Shown here one piece after another: positions 8,675 to 17,700 of a stretch of 64,000 nucleotides of DNA (within the stretch, counting starts at the first letter, position 1; every line of letters begins with the position of its first letter). The stretch spans positions 374,933-438,932 of the forward strand of contig NZ_QJRG01000048.1 in NCBI RefSeq assembly GCF_004025535.1, written 5' to 3'. The notes under the pieces were generated by a model. It did not search any database and was not told the origin of the DNA. It saw nothing but the letters and a program-made list of their open reading frames with translations. The position numbers were made by a program, and so were the translations under genes. This DNA comes from Pseudomonas alkylphenolica. GTDB lineage: Bacteria > Pseudomonadota > Gammaproteobacteria > Pseudomonadales > Pseudomonadaceae.

Positions 8675-11600
8675 ATGAATTTTTCCAAGTTTTTTATCAC
8701 CCGGCCGATTTTCGCCGCCGTGCTGTCGCTGCTGATCCTGATTGCCGGCAGCATCTCGCTGTTCCAGCTGCCGATCAGCGAATACCCGGAAGTGGTACCA
8801 CCGACCGTCGTGGTCCGCGCCAACTTCCCCGGGGCCAACCCCAAGGTCATTGGTGAAACCGTTGCCGCACCTCTGGAGCAGGCCATCACCGGCGTCGAGA
8901 ACATGCTCTACATGTCCTCGCAGTCGACCGCTGACGGCAAGCTGACCCTGACAATCACCTTCGCCCTGGGGACCGACCTGGACAATGCCCAGGTGCAGGT
9001 GCAGAACCGCGTTACCCGCACCCAGCCCAAGCTGCCCGAAGAAGTGACCCGTATCGGTATCACCGTCGACAAGGCTTCGCCCGACCTGACCATGGTCGTG
9101 CACCTGACCTCGCCGGATAACCGCTACGACATGCTCTACCTGTCCAACTACGCCATCCTCAATATCAAGGATGAGCTGGCACGCCTGGGCGGCGTCGGTG
9201 ACGTGCAGCTGTTCGGCATGGGCGACTATTCGTTGCGGGTCTGGCTGGACCCGAACAAGACCGCTTCACGCAACCTCACCGCCAGCGATGTGGTCGCCGC
9301 CATTCGCGAGCAGAACCGCCAGGTCGCCGCCGGCCAGCTGGGAGCACCGCCCGCCCCAGGTAGCACCAGCTTCCAGCTGTCGGTCAACACCCAGGGCCGC
9401 CTGGTCAACGAGGAAGAGTTCGAGAACATCATCATCCGCTCCGGCGCCGACGGCGAGATTACCCGTCTCAAGGACATTGCCCGGGTTGAGCTGGGTTCCA
9501 GCCAGTACGCCCTGCGCTCGTTGCTGAACAACCAGCCCGCCGTGGCCATCCCGATTTTCCAGCGCCCAGGCTCGAACGCCATCGAGATCTCCGATGAAGT
9601 GCGCTCGAAGATGGCCGAACTGAAGAAAGACTTCCCCGAAGGCATGGACTACAGCATTGTCTATGACCCGACGGTGTTCGTCCGTGGCTCGATCGAAGCG
9701 GTCGTTCACACGCTGTTCGAAGCCCTGGTGCTGGTGGTCCTGGTGGTCATCCTGTTCCTGCAGACCTGGCGCGCCTCGATCATTCCGCTGGTAGCCGTAC
9801 CGGTGTCGCTGATCGGTACCTTTGCGGTGATGCACCTGTTCGGTTTCTCGCTCAACGCGTTGTCGTTGTTCGGCCTGGTGCTGGCCATCGGTATCGTCGT
9901 CGACGACGCCATCGTTGTGGTGGAAAACGTCGAACGTAACATCGGCCTGGGCCTCAAGCCCCTGGAGGCCACCCAAAAAGCCATGGGCGAAGTGACCGGC
10001 CCGATCATCGCCACGGCCTTGGTGCTGTGCGCCGTGTTCGTACCGGCAGCGTTCATCTCCGGCCTCACCGGGCAGTTCTACAAGCAGTTCGCCCTGACCA
10101 TCGCCATCTCGACCGTGATCTCGGCGTTCAACTCCCTGACCCTGTCGCCAGCACTGGCTGCGGTACTGCTCAAAGAGCACCATGCGCCCAAGGACCGCTT
10201 CTCGCGCATGCTCGAGCGCTTGCTCGGCGGCTGGTTGTTCGGCCCGTTCAACCGCTTCTTTGACCGCGCCAGCCACAGCTATGTCGGTGCGGTCGGCCGG
10301 GTCATCCGCAGCAGCGGCATTGCCCTGTTCGTCTACGGCGGCCTGATCGTCATGACCTGGCTGGGCTTCTCATCAACGCCAACCGGTTTCGTCCCGGCGC
10401 AAGACAAACAGTACCTGGTAGCGTTCGCCCAGCTGCCGGATGCCGCCAGCCTTGACCGCACTGAAGCGGTGATCAAAAAAATGAGCGAGATCGCCCTCAA
10501 GCAACCGGGCGTGGCGGACTCCGTGGCCTTCCCCGGCCTGTCGATCAACGGCTTCACCAACAGCCCGAACAGCGGCATCGTCTTCACTCCGCTCAAGCCG
10601 TTTGATGAGCGTAAAGACCCGAGCCAGTCGGCTGCTGCCATTGCCGCTGCACTGAACGCGCAGTTCGCCGATATCGAAGACGCCTACATCGCGATCTTCC
10701 CGCCACCGCCAGTGCAGGGGCTGGGTACGATTGGCGGTTTCCGCCTGCAGATAGAGGACCGTGGCAACCTGGGTTATGAAGCGCTGTACAAGGAAACCCA
10801 GAACATCATCGCCAAGAGCCACAATGTGCCGGAGCTGGCCGGGCTGTTCACCAGCTATCAGGTCAACGTGCCGCAGGTCGATGCCGCTATTGACCGGGAA
10901 AAAGCCAAGACCCATGGCGTGGCCATCAGCGATATCTTCGACACCCTGCAGATTTACCTGGGCTCGTTGTATGCCAACGACTTCAACCGCTTTGGCCGTA
11001 CCTACCAGGTCAACGTCCAGGCTGAACAGCAGTTCCGCCTTGAAGCCGAGCAGATTGGCCAGCTGAAAGTGCGCAACAACCAGGGCGAGATGATCCCGCT
11101 GGCGACCTTCATCAAGGTCAGCGACACCTCGGGGCCGGACCGTGTCATGCATTACAACGGCTTTATCACCGCCGAGATCAACGGTGCCGCCGCCCCTGGC
11201 TACAGCTCCGGGCAAGCGGAAAAAGCCATCGAGAAACTGCTCAAGGAAGAACTGCCCAACGGCATGACTTTCGAATGGACCGAGCTGACCTACCAGCAGA
11301 TTCTTTCGGGCAATACCGCGTTGTTCGTTTTCCCACTCTGCGTACTGCTGGCCTTCCTGGTGCTGGCTGCACAGTACGAAAGCTGGAGCCTGCCGCTGGC
11401 GGTGATCCTGATCGTACCGATGACCCTGCTCTCGGCAATCACCGGGGTGATCCTGTCGGGCGGTGACAACAACATCTTCACCCAGATCGGCTTGATCGTA
11501 CTGGTGGGGCTGGCGTGCAAGAACGCCATCCTGATCGTCGAGTTTGCCAAGGACAAACAGGCCGAAGGCCTCGACCCGCTGGCAGCGGTATTGGAAGCCT

Positions 11601-11854
11601 GCCGCCTGCGTCTGCGGCCGATCCTGATGACCTCGATTGCCTTCATCATGGGTGTGGTACCGCTGGTGTTCTCCTCCGGTGCCGGTGCGGAAATGCGTCA
11701 TGCCATGGGTGTGGCGGTGTTCTCCGGGATGATCGGGGTGACCTTCTTCGGCCTGCTGCTGACGCCTGTGTTCTTTGTTCTGATCCGCCGTTATGTCGAA
11801 CGCAGCCAGGCCCGCAAGGCGGCCCATGCGCTGAAGCTGGAGACTCATGCATGA
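8675..11854 (+). CDS. mexF: RND efflux inner-membrane pump (MexF-like)
   Basis: A 1059-residue HAE1-type resistance-nodulation-division transporter, the usual length for MexF. The N-terminus MNFSKFFITRPIFAAVLSLL forms TM1. TM4 carries the paired aspartates (GIVVDDAIVVVENVERN) of the proton relay. The two large periplasmic loops contain a funnel-loop segment (FPGLSINGFTNSPNSG). The second TM bundle ends with SGAGAEMRHAMGVAVFSGM. AAGGGATC is the ribosome site. Its TGA overlaps the ATG of the channel gene (ATGA). It drives drug/proton antiport in a tripartite complex with the two neighbours. Substrate range is inferred from the family only. Confidence 0.94.
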   Translation: MNFSKFFITRPIFAAVLSLLILIAGSISLFQLPISEYPEVVPPTVVVRANFPGANPKVIGETVAAPLEQAITGVENMLYMSSQSTADGKLTLTITFALGTDLDNAQVQVQNRVTRTQPKLPEEVTRIGITVDKASPDLTMVVHLTSPDNRYDMLYLSNYAILNIKDELARLGGVGDVQLFGMGDYSLRVWLDPNKTASRNLTASDVVAAIREQNRQVAAGQLGAPPAPGSTSFQLSVNTQGRLVNEEEFENIIIRSGADGEITRLKDIARVELGSSQYALRSLLNNQPAVAIPIFQRPGSNAIEISDEVRSKMAELKKDFPEGMDYSIVYDPTVFVRGSIEAVVHTLFEALVLVVLVVILFLQTWRASIIPLVAVPVSLIGTFAVMHLFGFSLNALSLFGLVLAIGIVVDDAIVVVENVERNIGLGLKPLEATQKAMGEVTGPIIATALVLCAVFVPAAFISGLTGQFYKQFALTIAISTVISAFNSLTLSPALAAVLLKEHHAPKDRFSRMLERLLGGWLFGPFNRFFDRASHSYVGAVGRVIRSSGIALFVYGGLIVMTWLGFSSTPTGFVPAQDKQYLVAFAQLPDAASLDRTEAVIKKMSEIALKQPGVADSVAFPGLSINGFTNSPNSGIVFTPLKPFDERKDPSQSAAAIAAALNAQFADIEDAYIAIFPPPPVQGLGTIGGFRLQIEDRGNLGYEALYKETQNIIAKSHNVPELAGLFTSYQVNVPQVDAAIDREKAKTHGVAISDIFDTLQIYLGSLYANDFNRFGRTYQVNVQAEQQFRLEAEQIGQLKVRNNQGEMIPLATFIKVSDTSGPDRVMHYNGFITAEINGAAAPGYSSGQAEKAIEKLLKEELPNGMTFEWTELTYQQILSGNTALFVFPLCVLLAFLVLAAQYESWSLPLAVILIVPMTLLSAITGVILSGGDNNIFTQIGLIVLVGLACKNAILIVEFAKDKQAEGLDPLAAVLEACRLRLRPILMTSIAFIMGVVPLVFSSGAGAEMRHAMGVAVFSGMIGVTFFGLLLTPVFFVLIRRYVERSQARKAAHALKLETHA

Positions 11855-13278
11855 ACAGCCGTGTGAAACTTTTTATGCCGAGCCTGCTGGTCCTGGCCCT
11901 GGCCGCCTGTGCGGTGGGCCCGGACTACAAGACGCCGGACACTGCTGCGGCGCAACTGAGCGCCGCCAACGACCCTGCAGCCAAGGCCGAGTTTGACCGC
12001 AGCCGCTTCGAAAGCATCTGGTGGAAGCAGTTTGACGACCCGGTGCTCAACCAGTTGGTCAGCCAGTCGCTGCAGGGCAACCGCGAGTTGCGCATCGCCT
12101 TTGCCCGCCTCAAGGCGGCCCGGGCGATTCGCGACGATGTCAGCAATGACGCCCTGCCGACCGTGACCAGCCGGGCCAGCAGTGACCTCGGCAAAGGCCA
12201 GATCCCGGGCCAGACCGACGACCGGGTCAACAGTGAGCGCTACGACCTGGGCCTGGACATGGCCTGGGAACTGGACCTGTTCGGCCGTATCCAGCGTCAA
12301 CTGGAAGCCAGCGAAGCCCAGCAGGACGCCGCCCAGGCCGACTTGCAACAGTTGCAGGTCAGTTTGATCGCCGAGCTGGTCGACGCCTACGGCCAGCTGC
12401 GCGGTGCACAATTGCGCGAGAAAATTGCCCTGGCCAACCTCAAGACCCAGCAGGACTCTCGCGGCATAACCGAAACCCTGCGCGACGCTGGCGTCGGCAA
12501 TGACCTGGACGTGGTGCGCGCCGATGCACGGCTGGCGGAAGTCGAGGCCACCGTGCCACAGCTTCAGGCCGAACAGGTTCGCGCACGCAACCGCATCGCC
12601 ACCTTGCTGGGGCAGCGCCCGGATGCATTGAGTATCGATCTGGCGCCGGCCCAGTTGCCAGCCATTGCCAAGGCACTGCCGGTGGGCGATCCAGGTGAAC
12701 TGCTCAAACGCCGCCCGGACATTCGCAGCGCCGAGCGTCAGCTGGCCGCGGCCACCGCCAACATCGGCGTGGCCACTGCCGACCTGTTCCCACGGGTCAG
12801 CCTTAGCGGCTTTCTCGGTTTTACCGCCGCTCGCGGCTCGCAATTGGGCTCGTCGGCGGCCAATGCCTGGGCGCTAGGCCCAAGCATTACCTGGGCAGCG
12901 TTTGACCTGGGCAGCGTGCGGGCGCGGCTGCGCGGCGCCAATGCCGACGCCGAAGGCGCGCTGGCCAACTACGAGCAGCAGGTCTTGCTGGCATTGGAAG
13001 AATCGGAAAATGCCTTCAGTGACTACAGCAAGCGCCAGCAACGCTTGCTTGCCCTGCTGCGCCAGAGCGAAGCAAGCCGCAAGGCGGCAGACCTGGCCTC
13101 GATCCGTTACCGCGAAGGCACTGTGGACTACCTGGTGTTGCTTGACGCCGAACGTGAGCGCCTCAGCGCCGAAGACGCCCAGGCCCAGGGCGAAGTCGAC
13201 CTGTACCGCGGCATCGTTGCCATCTACAAGGCTCTGGGCGGTGGCTGGCAGGTTGAAAGCGTGGCCGCCGCGAACTGA
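11851..13278 (+). CDS. oprN: Outer-membrane efflux channel lipoprotein (OprN-like)
   Basis: A 475-residue TolC-type outer membrane factor of the NodT/OprM class. The start at 11851 overlaps the pump stop; a longer frame upstream runs inside mexF and is rejected. Signal peptide with lipobox LAAC (Cys20), then the classic CAVGPDYKTP mature N-terminus. Two repeated halves each supply a coiled-coil hairpin; family motifs include WWKQFDDPVLNQLV, AWELDLFGRIQRQLEAS, LLKRRPDIRSAERQL and YREGTVDYLVLLDAER. It forms the trimeric exit duct. A strong terminator follows 39 nt after the stop, closing the operon. Confidence 0.93.
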   Translation: MNSRVKLFMPSLLVLALAACAVGPDYKTPDTAAAQLSAANDPAAKAEFDRSRFESIWWKQFDDPVLNQLVSQSLQGNRELRIAFARLKAARAIRDDVSNDALPTVTSRASSDLGKGQIPGQTDDRVNSERYDLGLDMAWELDLFGRIQRQLEASEAQQDAAQADLQQLQVSLIAELVDAYGQLRGAQLREKIALANLKTQQDSRGITETLRDAGVGNDLDVVRADARLAEVEATVPQLQAEQVRARNRIATLLGQRPDALSIDLAPAQLPAIAKALPVGDPGELLKRRPDIRSAERQLAAATANIGVATADLFPRVSLSGFLGFTAARGSQLGSSAANAWALGPSITWAAFDLGSVRARLRGANADAEGALANYEQQVLLALEESENAFSDYSKRQQRLLALLRQSEASRKAADLASIRYREGTVDYLVLLDAERERLSAEDAQAQGEVDLYRGIVAIYKALGGGWQVESVAAAN

Positions 13279-13316
13279 ATCAACGACTCCTTTGGTTGGT
13301 TTCTGACCGGCCTTTT

Positions 13317-13348
13317 GCCCCGCCTGCTGACGCTCGCGGGGCTTTTTT
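13317..13348 (+). terminator. Rho-independent terminator of the efflux operon
   Basis: A 7-bp stem GCCCCGC / GCGGGGC (13317-13323 with 13336-13342), a 12-nt loop and six T residues. It lies 39 nt after the oprN stop and 8 nt before the end of the convergent small gene. Confidence 0.9.
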
Positions 13349-13355
13349 ATCGCCG

Positions 13356-13544
13356 CTACTCCTCCGTTTCCGGAAAGTTGCGACAACTCTTGCGCTCGGC
13401 CAGCTCCTTGTCACTGGGACGCTGGTCAACGAACACCGCGTGGCCGTCCTTGTAGATTTCCAGAAATCCCCAGTGCAAGTCCTGCTCGCGTTGGCCGGGC
13501 TTGGGCGGTTCACGCCACCAGGGTTCACGACTGATCAACTGCAT
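13356..13544 (-). CDS. Small conserved-type hypothetical protein, 62 aa
   Basis: A 62-residue, charged, soluble protein with no signal peptide or membrane segment. Motif-like stretches are PWWREPPKPGQREQDLHWGFLEIYKDGHAVFVDQ in essence: a proline/tryptophan-rich start, then an acidic-basic end with one Cys. A GGAG ribosome site sits 9 nt before the ATG and codon use is GC-rich like neighbouring genes, which supports it being real. The overlapping frames on both strands look like shadows. It converges on the efflux operon terminator and is divergent from the LysR gene. Function unknown. Confidence 0.6.
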   Translation of the reverse strand: MQLISREPWWREPPKPGQREQDLHWGFLEIYKDGHAVFVDQRPSDKELAERKSCRNFPETEE

Positions 13545-13661
13545 GGTCAGGCTCCGATTACAGCAACCTGTTGACTATAGTTGAGTGGTCGATGAGCGCT
13601 TTGCCGCCCTAAAACAGTGCAAACCCACTAGAATGGGCCACCTTTTTCCTCGGCACTTTCC

Positions 13662-14528
13662 ATGGATATCGAGCTGGCCCGTACCTTTCTTGAAATCGTC
13701 CGCAGTGGCAGCCTGGTTTCCGCCGCCGAACGCCTGCATGTCACCCAGACGGCGATTACCGCACGGGTGCAAAAGCTCGAGCAGCACCTGGCCTGCCAGC
13801 TGTTCATCCGCAGTCGTAGCGGCGCCACCCTCACCGCCGATGGCGAAGCCTTCGTGGTGTACGCCAACCAGCTGGTACAAACCTGGGAGTCGGCCCGTCG
13901 CGACTTGCCGCTGCCCGAAGGCTGCCACCAGGTACTGCATATCGGCGGTGAAGTCAGCCTGGGCAACCCGATGGTGCTCGACTGGGTCAGTGCGTTGCAT
14001 CACGCCATGCCCAGCCACGCTATCCGCAATGAAGTCAGTGATGGCGAATCGTTGCTGCGCAAACTGGAAATGGGCACGCTCGACGCTGTGCTGGTGTACC
14101 AACCGACTTATGGGCCGGGTATACAGGTCGAGCAACTGATGGAAGAAAAGCTCATCCGCATACGTCGAAAAGACAAGCCTGAGCCCTACATCTACATTGA
14201 CTGGGGCGAGGATTTTCGGCGCCAGCACGACGCCGCACTGCCCGAACTCACCCGTCCGATGCTCAGTTTCAACCTCGGTCCACTGGCGCTGCAGTTCATC
14301 CTCAACCAGGGCGGCAGCGGCTACTTCCGTACCCGCGTGGTGCAAAGCTATCTGGACAGTGGCATCTTCGAACGCGTGCCGCAGGCACCGGAGTTCACCT
14401 ACCCCACGTACCTGGTGCACGCCCGCGAGCGAGACAGTGAAGCCCTGCAGCAGGCCTTCAACGTGCTGCGCAAACTGGTCGCCGACGGCGACAGCGACTG
14501 GTCACAGCGCTGGGACCCGGTGATCTGA
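13662..14528 (+). CDS. LysR-family transcriptional regulator
   Basis: A 288-residue LysR regulator with a clear N-terminal helix-turn-helix (ARTFLEIVRSGSLVSAAERL, then HVTQTAITARVQKLEQHL). The effector domain is shorter and more divergent than in amino-acid LysRs, with a GGEVSLGNPMVLDW strand and a VQSYLDSGIFERVP segment. It stands alone: the upstream small gene is divergent and the HPP/CBS gene converges on it with a 27-nt overlap of the 3' ends. Its target is not evident; LysR genes often regulate a divergent neighbour, which here would be the 62-aa gene. Confidence 0.88.
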   Translation: MDIELARTFLEIVRSGSLVSAAERLHVTQTAITARVQKLEQHLACQLFIRSRSGATLTADGEAFVVYANQLVQTWESARRDLPLPEGCHQVLHIGGEVSLGNPMVLDWVSALHHAMPSHAIRNEVSDGESLLRKLEMGTLDAVLVYQPTYGPGIQVEQLMEEKLIRIRRKDKPEPYIYIDWGEDFRRQHDAALPELTRPMLSFNLGPLALQFILNQGGSGYFRTRVVQSYLDSGIFERVPQAPEFTYPTYLVHARERDSEALQQAFNVLRKLVADGDSDWSQRWDPVI

Positions 14529-15659
14529 AGGCGCGCCGGTCGTCAGCAGATGCCGTTTGAGCCCGGCAATCAGGTCGGTCTGGGTGATGACACCGACCAG
14601 TTGCTGGCCCACCAGCACCGGCAGGCAATGCAAGCCTCGGTCGCTCAGCAGCGGAATCAGCGTCACCACCGGCTCTTCGCTATTCACCGTAATAACCGGC
14701 CGGCTCATGATCTGCGCCACCCGCACCTGACGACGGCGCAACAACGTGCGCCAGCTGAATTGCGGCTGGGCCATGGCCGCGCCGGCCAGGTCGCTGAGCG
14801 TGACGATCCCCACAAGCTGCTGCGCCTCATCAAGCACCGGCAAGGCCTTGAGGTGATGGCTGGATAACTGCTTCCAGGCCTCTGGCAAGGTTGTACGCGG
14901 CGTCACTTGCTGCACATCGCGGGACATCACCGAGGCGGCAGTGATCCCGCCCAGGCTACGTTTCAGCGCGTGCTGCTCGGTGGTCAGAATGATACGTTCG
15001 AGCTCGTCACGCGTGATGTCGACGAACTCGCCCAGTGCTTCAAGCGTCTGGTCCAGGTCCTCGCCACTTACTCCAACCCGCTCACCGGGCGAGGCATCGG
15101 CGGTGTGATGCAGATCGATGCGTGGCGCGGCGGTCTTCGGGTAGCGCACCCCGGTCAAGCGGTTATAGATCACCGCCACGGCGACCAGCACCAGGGCGTT
15201 GAGCATGATCGGCTCGAACACCCTGTCACCCAATGCTGCAAGCGATGAGTCTGCCAACACCACGCTGACCGCTACCCCACCGCCAGGTGGATGCAGGCAG
15301 CGCAGCAGGCACATCACCAGCAACGCCACCCCTAGCGCCAGCGCCGCCACCCAGAGGCCGCTGCCGAACCAGTGATGCAACACCAGGCCCACTACCGTCG
15401 CACAGGCATAGCTGCCGACAAACGGCCAGGGCTGCGCCAGGGCGCCAGAGTGCACCGCGAACAGCAGCACTGCCGAGGCGGCCAACGGCCCGAGCAGGTG
15501 CAGTGCCACGGCGCTGCCAAATACCTGGCTGCAGGCAAGGCCGGCGAGCAGTAAACCGAGCAATGCACCAACGCCTGCGCGCAGCCATTCTTTCGGGGGG
15601 ATGTTCAAGGGGGCCGGCAGCAGCCGGGTAAACCAGTTGTTCAAGCGGCGGGAAGGCAT
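14502..15659 (-). CDS. HPP-family membrane protein with tandem CBS domains
   Basis: A 385-residue inner-membrane protein. The first 170 residues contain the HPP domain with several hydrophobic helices and the signature LHPPGGGVA in the loop after the fourth helix. A hydrophilic linker (about 190-240) leads to a CBS pair: the first starts ASVMSRDVQQVTPRTTLPEAW, the second AQIMSRPVITVNSEEPVVTLIP. CBS pairs usually bind adenine nucleotides and gate the attached module. HPP proteins have been linked to nitrite transport in plastids and cyanobacteria; whether that holds here is unknown. It overlaps the 3' end of the convergent LysR gene. Confidence 0.87.
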   Translation of the reverse strand: MPSRRLNNWFTRLLPAPLNIPPKEWLRAGVGALLGLLLAGLACSQVFGSAVALHLLGPLAASAVLLFAVHSGALAQPWPFVGSYACATVVGLVLHHWFGSGLWVAALALGVALLVMCLLRCLHPPGGGVAVSVVLADSSLAALGDRVFEPIMLNALVLVAVAVIYNRLTGVRYPKTAAPRIDLHHTADASPGERVGVSGEDLDQTLEALGEFVDITRDELERIILTTEQHALKRSLGGITAASVMSRDVQQVTPRTTLPEAWKQLSSHHLKALPVLDEAQQLVGIVTLSDLAGAAMAQPQFSWRTLLRRRQVRVAQIMSRPVITVNSEEPVVTLIPLLSDRGLHCLPVLVGQQLVGVITQTDLIAGLKRHLLTTGAPSDHRVPAL

Positions 15660-15682
15660 AGGTAAATCAACGACCTGGCAGT

Positions 15683-15712
15683 AAAAAAAGCCCGGCCGAC
15701 AAGGGCTGGGCT
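15683..15712 (-). terminator. Probable terminator of the DUF2092 operon
   Basis: An imperfect inverted repeat (AGCCCGGCC at 15689-15697 with GGCTGGGCT at 15704-15712) preceded on the plus strand by seven A residues, which give a U tract for minus-strand transcripts. It lies about 165 nt past the small gene and just before the HPP gene. The segment 15713-15877 holds no gene that I can support. Confidence 0.6.
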
Positions 15713-15877
15713 GAGCATTGCGCGAAGCAATACCTAATGGGCTCCGTCCATGGAGATGGAATTTTTGAGTGTTGCAAATTATTGCGTGCAGGGGATTCTG
15801 ACCGCGAAGCGCGCGCGGGTGTTAATTCAAAAAAGTGAAGGCTGGCTGCAAATATTTTGAAGTCTTGCGCGCTGTCC

Positions 15878-16072
15878 TCAGTTATTACGCCGGGCCGTGC
15901 GCCGCGCCACACCCGCGACGCTTACCGGGGTAAGCGGGCGGCCCACCACCGCCTGGGCGTCGGGAATCAGACTGTGCACGCCCGGGATCGACAAGGTTTC
16001 GCCCAACTCAAGGGCAGCGGTCAGGGCAAAGCCTGCCAATAAAAAGCCACCCGACTTCATCAACAGGTTCAT
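15878..16072 (-). CDS. Small exported basic protein, DUF2092 partner
   Basis: A 64-residue protein with a membrane-inserting N-terminus (MKSGGFLLAGFALTAAL) and a basic tail with GRPLTPVSVAGVARRTARR. I recognise this GRPLTPVSxAGVARRT tail from other small Pseudomonas envelope proteins, but know no function. Its ATG overlaps the TGA of the DUF2092 gene (ATGA), so the pair is translationally coupled. The coupling and the shared tail make it a real gene despite its size. Confidence 0.7.
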   Translation of the reverse strand: MNLLMKSGGFLLAGFALTAALELGETLSIPGVHSLIPDAQAVVGRPLTPVSVAGVARRTARRNN

Positions 16073-16878
16073 TTGGCTTTCGCTCCTACAAAGTTGCTCG
16101 GCAGGCCCTCTGCATTCGGCAGGTCTTTAAGCTCGATCTTTTTCGCGTTGGTGGCGTTGTTGAACGCAAACTCTTCCGGCGCGACCTGCACCCCGCTTTT
16201 CCAGTCGCTCAACTGGATGCTGTATTGCGGTCCACCGGTTATTTTTTTAGAGGTGATCACATAACGGCAGGGGTATGGCTGATCGCCCTGGGCAATCCAG
16301 ATCTGCCAGTCGACTTCTTTCTTGCGAAAGGCCAGGTGATCACATTCAACCCCTCCGATGACACCACTGCCCAGGTCCTTGATGTCGGTAACACCCGCCA
16401 TCAATTGGTCCTGGGGGTTGGACATGAACAGGTCGGCGCCTGGCAGCGGCCTGTTGTACTTGTCCCGCAGTTCGTCCAGCAGGTGGTCCAGCGTGCCGGG
16501 TATTTCGATCTGTGCGTAGATGTTCTTTTTCTTGCCGAGCAAGGTCAGCATCTTGCCGTCAAAGAGCATTTCGATGTCGGTAAAGCCACTCGAACGCGTA
16601 CTTCGGATTTTGTCAGGCCGGCTGATCAGCACCGTGCCGGAACCGGCCAGTGTCAGCCGTTGCTGATCTTCGCTGACAACATCAAGCGTGGTGTCGTAGC
16701 TGAATGACAGGGTTTTCTGCGCGGTCATGTAGTCGGACATGCTTTTGAGCAGGCGCTTGGCATCGGCTTCATCGGCCTGCGCCGGGATCGAGGCGGCAAA
16801 ACCGGCGATCAGGGCAAGCCCTGTAGCCAGTGCACGTGTTGATAAGGAACGGGTTGACCTTCGGACGCTGATATTCAT
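16069..16878 (-). CDS. DUF2092 family periplasmic protein
   Basis: A 269-residue exported protein. A signal peptide (about residues 1-35, ending IPAQA) precedes a beta-rich domain of the DUF2092 family, which resembles the LolA/LolB lipoprotein-carrier fold. Recognisable segments are AKRLLKSMSDYMTAQKTLSFSYDT, RPDKIRSTRSSGFTDIEMLFDGKMLTLL and CDHLAFRKKEVDWQIWI, followed by PYPCRYVITSKK with a probable disulfide partner Cys. It is coupled by ATGA to the small basic protein downstream. No ribosome site of good quality precedes the ATG. A role in envelope lipid or lipoprotein handling is only a guess from fold resemblance. Confidence 0.82.
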   Translation of the reverse strand: MNISVRRSTRSLSTRALATGLALIAGFAASIPAQADEADAKRLLKSMSDYMTAQKTLSFSYDTTLDVVSEDQQRLTLAGSGTVLISRPDKIRSTRSSGFTDIEMLFDGKMLTLLGKKKNIYAQIEIPGTLDHLLDELRDKYNRPLPGADLFMSNPQDQLMAGVTDIKDLGSGVIGGVECDHLAFRKKEVDWQIWIAQGDQPYPCRYVITSKKITGGPQYSIQLSDWKSGVQVAPEEFAFNNATNAKKIELKDLPNAEGLPSNFVGAKAK

Positions 16879-16988
16879 GGGAGTTTACCGCCATGAGTGT
16901 GCCGAACTGGCATCGCGGACCCATAACGATAGCCCCGACCCCCGCCGCGCGTGGGTCATTTGCCGACCACTCATCAGACCAGCTTGGC

Positions 16989-17582
16989 TCAGTTTTTCTT
17001 CAGCCAGGGTCCCACCAACCCCAATGCACCCCGACCACCGCGGCGCAGGCTTGCCAGCAATGGCAACCAGGTCACCTCGGTAATCACCACTTCCGACGCC
17101 GGCATCAAGCGCACCTCGCCCGCCGTGCCCCCGGCCGGGCCGCCATCGGGCATGTAGATGGTCACCCAGTCATCGACGGCATCCAGTACCAGGCACAAAC
17201 GCCAGCCTTCACCCTCTGCAATCATGCCGACCTTGGTGTCTGTCTCTTCTTCGAGGCCCGCCAGGCGGGTGCTGAAGTCCTTGAACAGCTGATAGCCGGG
17301 CAGGTTACCCAGCACCTTGTCCTCTACCGCTGCCAGGGCGTTGGCGGCCGCAGCGGTCCTGGCCAGCAGACCGGCCGCAAAGCAGATCAGGATCAGACCG
17401 ACCACGGCTGCCAGGCTGATCAAGGTGACGCCGGCGACATGGTAGCCGGCAAACATTGGCACCACGGCCTGCACAGGACCGTGCAGCAAGTGGATGGCCT
17501 TTTCTATCAGGACCACGATCAGCACCAACGGGAGGATGAACAACACGCCGCCAATCACCGTGGTCTTGATGAACTTGAACAT
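16989..17582 (-). CDS. DUF502 family inner-membrane protein
   Basis: A 197-residue protein with two membrane helices (about 8-28, FIKTTVIGGVLFILPLVLIVVLIEK without its ends, and about 50-72) and a cytoplasmic or periplasmic domain. DUF502 hallmarks are the N-terminal GGVLFILPL stretch, GLLAR after the second helix, and the late YMPDGGPAGGTAGEVRLMP segment that corresponds to the family's P-x-P-P-x-P-x-G-x-G region. AGGGGA precedes the ATG. It stands apart from neighbours by more than 100 nt on each side. Function is unknown in bacteria. Confidence 0.85.
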   Translation of the reverse strand: MFKFIKTTVIGGVLFILPLVLIVVLIEKAIHLLHGPVQAVVPMFAGYHVAGVTLISLAAVVGLILICFAAGLLARTAAAANALAAVEDKVLGNLPGYQLFKDFSTRLAGLEEETDTKVGMIAEGEGWRLCLVLDAVDDWVTIYMPDGGPAGGTAGEVRLMPASEVVITEVTWLPLLASLRRGGRGALGLVGPWLKKN

Positions 17583-17700
17583 GACAATCCCCTGTACGCT
17601 GCCCTGTGTACGGCAATCGCTTGAAGGCTAGTTCAACACCGCCGCTTTGGGACCATATTGATTGCAGAGCATTTGCGACCGCTACGCACTCGTTCGCAGG

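Noticed and set aside
7460..9103. Minus-strand open frame of 547 codons opposite mexE/mexF
   Set aside because: Spans two real genes on the other strand and has the His/Gln/Gly-rich composition of an antisense shadow.
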